From: Geobacter sp.
Lineage (GTDB): Bacteria; Desulfobacterota; Desulfuromonadia; Geobacterales; DSM-12255
Direction of reading: 5' to 3'
Assembly: GCA_009684525.1 (NCBI GenBank)
Contig: WKKR01000001.1
Location: 186,001-250,000 of the forward strand
DNA: 64,000 nt
Of the stretch, positions 62,298-64,000 are shown piece by piece. The position numbers and the translations under genes were made by a program. Within the stretch, counting starts at the first letter, position 1, and the number at the start of each line of letters is the position of its first letter. The notes under the pieces were generated by a model. The model was not told where the DNA came from, did not search any database, and saw only the letters and a list, made by a program, of their open reading frames with translations.

Positions 62298-63392
62298 GTG
62301 AACATCCGCTTGATGAAGAGCCTGGACCGGATCGCCGGCACCCTGCTCGTGCGGGTGCTCCCTGCTCCGGCTTCGGCACCGGTCCCGGCGTCTCCGACCT
62401 CTTTCCTGCTGATCCGGCCGGGCGGCATAGGTGATGCGGTCCATCTGGTCCCGGCAGTCCGGGCGATCCGCAAGGCGTTTCCCTTGGTTGCCGTCGATAT
62501 ACTCGCGGAAAGGCGCAATGCGGCGATATTCGCCCTTTCCGAGGGGGTGCGCCGGGTAATCCGTTATGACGTGCCGGCAGAGTTCCTCTCTCTATTCTGG
62601 GAAAAATACGATCTGGTTATCGACTCCGAACAGTGGCACCATCTGTCTGCCGTGGTCGCCAGGCTAGTGCAGGCACGATACCGTATAGGTTTCAACACGA
62701 ACGAACGAAGCCGCTTATTTAACTGTTCGATTCCGTATTCCCACGAAGACTACGAGGTTGATAGCTTCCTCGGCCTTCTTGGACCGCTCGACATTCCAGT
62801 AAGTGAAATAACCGAACTTCCGTGGTTGGTTGTCCCACCTGATGCGTCATCGCAAGCGGATTCATTGCTTGCACCTTTGCAGGGAAAACGGTTTGTGGTG
62901 ATATTTCCTGGGGCAAGTATACCGGAGCGCAGATGGGGGGAGGATCGCTACCGCATCGTAGCCGGAATGCTTGCCTCTGAAGGTATCTCTACTGTTGTCG
63001 TTGGAGGTGTAGCTGATGCCACAGATGGCGAGGAGATTATTCGCGGCCTGCAGGGCATGAACGTGGCGGGAAAGTGCTCACTTGCTGAGACTGCAGCCGT
63101 AATCGAGCGCTCCGCAGTCCTGGTGAGCGGTGATTCCGGCATCCTCCACATTGGTGTTGCTCTCGGCAAGCCGACGGTGTCCCTCTTTGGGCCGGGGATT
63201 GCGGCGAAGTGGGCACCTCGGGGGGCAGGGCATATTGTCCTCAACAGGAACCTTGATTGCTCTCCGTGCACCAAATTCGGCACGACACCACCTTGTCAAG
63301 ATGGTGTCCGCTGTATGGCCGAGATAACGGCGCAGGAGGTGGTGGCCGCGGCAGAACGCCTGATATTCCCTGCGGAAGCTGTCACAGGCTGA
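62298..63392 (+). CDS. Family 9 glycosyltransferase (lipopolysaccharide heptosyltransferase-like)
   Basis: A 364-residue GT-B enzyme of the ADP-heptose transferase family: FLLIRPGGIGDAVHLVPAVRAI (about 37-58), VFPGASIPERRWG (about 200-212), SGDSGILHIGVALGKPTVSLFGP (about 277-299), and the late CSPC motif. It acts in LPS core synthesis. GTG at 62298 has GGGAAA upstream; ATG at 62313 is possible. It is the last gene of the glycan region. Confidence 0.9.
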   Translation: MNIRLMKSLDRIAGTLLVRVLPAPASAPVPASPTSFLLIRPGGIGDAVHLVPAVRAIRKAFPLVAVDILAERRNAAIFALSEGVRRVIRYDVPAEFLSLFWEKYDLVIDSEQWHHLSAVVARLVQARYRIGFNTNERSRLFNCSIPYSHEDYEVDSFLGLLGPLDIPVSEITELPWLVVPPDASSQADSLLAPLQGKRFVVIFPGASIPERRWGEDRYRIVAGMLASEGISTVVVGGVADATDGEEIIRGLQGMNVAGKCSLAETAAVIERSAVLVSGDSGILHIGVALGKPTVSLFGPGIAAKWAPRGAGHIVLNRNLDCSPCTKFGTTPPCQDGVRCMAEITAQEVVAAAERLIFPAEAVTG

Positions 63393-63403
63393 AATAAAAG
63401 TGC

Positions 63404-63432
63404 TTGACATTCCGGGAGGCAGTTGCTAAAAA
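63404..63432 (+). promoter_or_regulatory. Sigma-70 promoter of tRNA-Val
   Basis: Consensus TTGACA (63404-63409) and TAAAAA (63427-63432) are 17 bases apart; transcription would start about 10 bases before the tRNA. Confidence 0.75.
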
Positions 63433-63450
63433 ACATAACGTTTTGCTTAC

Positions 63451-63525
63451 AGGCGCGTAGCTCAGGGGGAGAGCGCTACCTTGACACGGTAGAGGTCGGC
63501 GGTTCGAGACCGCCCGCGCCTACCA
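63451..63525 (+). tRNA. tRNA-Val (anticodon GAC), CCA encoded
   Basis: The 75-base gene folds into a full cloverleaf: acceptor AGGCGCG/CGCGCCT, D-arm GCTC...GAGC, anticodon stem CTACC/GGTAG with loop TTGACAC (anticodon GAC), and T-arm GGCGG/CCGCC with TTCGAGA. Discriminator A is followed by an encoded CCA. Confidence 0.97.
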
Positions 63526-63550
63526 TGCATTCATGTCGCAGTACGAGACA

Positions 63551-63580
63551 GGGGCATCGGAATCGATGCCTCTTTCTGTT
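63551..63580 (+). terminator. Hairpin between tRNA-Val and thrS
   Basis: GGGGCATCG and CGATGCCTC form a 9-bp stem (one G-T pair) with a GAAT loop, followed by TTTCTGTT. It may end tRNA transcription or control thrS; the T-run is moderate. Confidence 0.7.
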
Positions 63581-63592
63581 AAGGGGCTGCTG

Positions 63593-64000
63593 ATGGAACT
63601 ATCGATAACGCTTCCGGACGGTTCGACCAGGACACTGCCAGCAGGTGCAACGGTGCGCTCTCTTGCCGCTTCCATTGGCGCAGGCCTCGCAAAGGCGGCC
63701 ATTGCGGGGAAGCTGAATGGCGAGCTGGTTGATGTGACAGCACCCCTTGTCGATGGTGCGCAGGTGGAGATCGTTACGGACAAGAGCCCCGAGGCGCTGG
63801 AAATCATACGCCATTCCACGTCACACCTGATGGCACAGGCGGTCAAGGAGCTCTTCCCGCAAGCCAAGGTGACCATTGGTCCGGCAATCGAGACAGGCTT
63901 CTATTACGATTTCGATGTTGAGCAGCCATTTACTCCGGAAGACCTGGAGAAGATCGAAAACCGGATGCGGGAACTGGCCAAGGCAGATATTCCAGTGCAG
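63593..64000 (+). CDS. thrS: Threonyl-tRNA synthetase, N-terminal part (cut by the window end)
   Basis: The visible 136 codons encode the TGS domain (about 1-62: [20 protein letters not shown]) and the start of the editing domain with [16 protein letters not shown] (about 72-87), followed by [13 protein letters not shown] (about 96-108). This order is unique to ThrRS. ATG with AAGGGG upstream. The catalytic domain lies beyond the window. Confidence 0.95.
   Translation, partial: MELSITLPDGSTRTLPAGATVRSLAASIGAGLAKAAIAGKLNGELVDVTAPLVDGAQVEIVTDKSPEALEIIRHSTSHLMAQAVKELFPQAKVTIGPAIETGFYYDFDVEQPFTPEDLEKIENRMRELAKADIPVQ

Noticed and set aside
50463-63392. Glycan region as a prophage or integrative element
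   Set aside because: No integrase, attachment repeats or structural phage genes; the tRNA-Val at the end is intact without a visible repeated 3-prime copy.

Overview
The window looks like a chromosome segment from a Geobacter-type bacterium (Desulfuromonadota, Geobacteraceae or a close relative). The evidence is a pilB-pilT-pilC-pilS-pilR-pilA cluster whose pilin is only 74 residues long, with the aromatic pattern of Geobacter conductive-pilin subunits, followed by a separate PilA-C-like gene. Other support comes from a GEMM-I riboswitch carrying the A20 base typical of Geobacter, several sigma-54 promoters, and a geopeptide-like radical-SAM peptide locus. No phage, insertion sequence, CRISPR array or integrase was seen.

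Layout. 1-5.2 kb: an exported basic protein behind a cyclic-dinucleotide riboswitch and terminator (minus strand), then a plus-strand run of Bax-inhibitor-like protein, rhodanese, acyl-ACP thioesterase and Ste24 protease. 5.7-12.2 kb: an orphan NarL-type regulator with a Cys-rich PAS protein, an O-methyltransferase, glpK-glpD, and two small genes. 12.3-21.8 kb: the most unusual part. A sigma-54 activator (plus strand) faces an operon of TonB receptor, periplasmic binding protein and histidine kinase (minus strand). Divergent from that operon lie a 37-residue ribosomally made peptide (core GGCCWALFAVVILG) and its radical-SAM/SPASM maturase. Arrays of three palindromes, GTGTAAA-N5-TTTACAC, with identical 57/56-bp spacing lie upstream of the activator and upstream of a two-gene operon that includes a PD-(D/E)XK-like protein. 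My reading is one regulon: an outer-membrane receptor and binding protein sense a ligand, perhaps the modified peptide, the kinase drives the activator, and the activator binds the arrays and fires sigma-54 promoters.

22-36.7 kb is mostly housekeeping: DedA, TrmJ, SemiSWEET, LemA with two TPM proteins, a DRTGG/BioD-like protein, a lytic transglycosylase, RNase R, TatC, RibF, a flippase-like membrane protein and a DUF2723 membrane glycosyltransferase-like protein. 36.9-45.9 kb is aroE and the type IV pilus cluster, with a palindrome inside the pilB promoter and a sigma-54 pilA promoter.

45.9-63.4 kb is an envelope-glycan region: a TPR membrane glycosyltransferase, an ABC exporter with its permease and ATPase separated by a TPR gene, a UbiA-family phosphoribosyltransferase-like protein, a Wzm/Wzt-type polysaccharide exporter, a B12-binding radical-SAM protein, six cytosolic-type glycosyltransferases, a UDP-galactopyranose-mutase-like flavoprotein and a heptosyltransferase. 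The stretch from about 53 to 60.9 kb is visibly richer in A+T than its flanks, which suggests transfer. The window ends with tRNA-Val(GAC) and the start of thrS.
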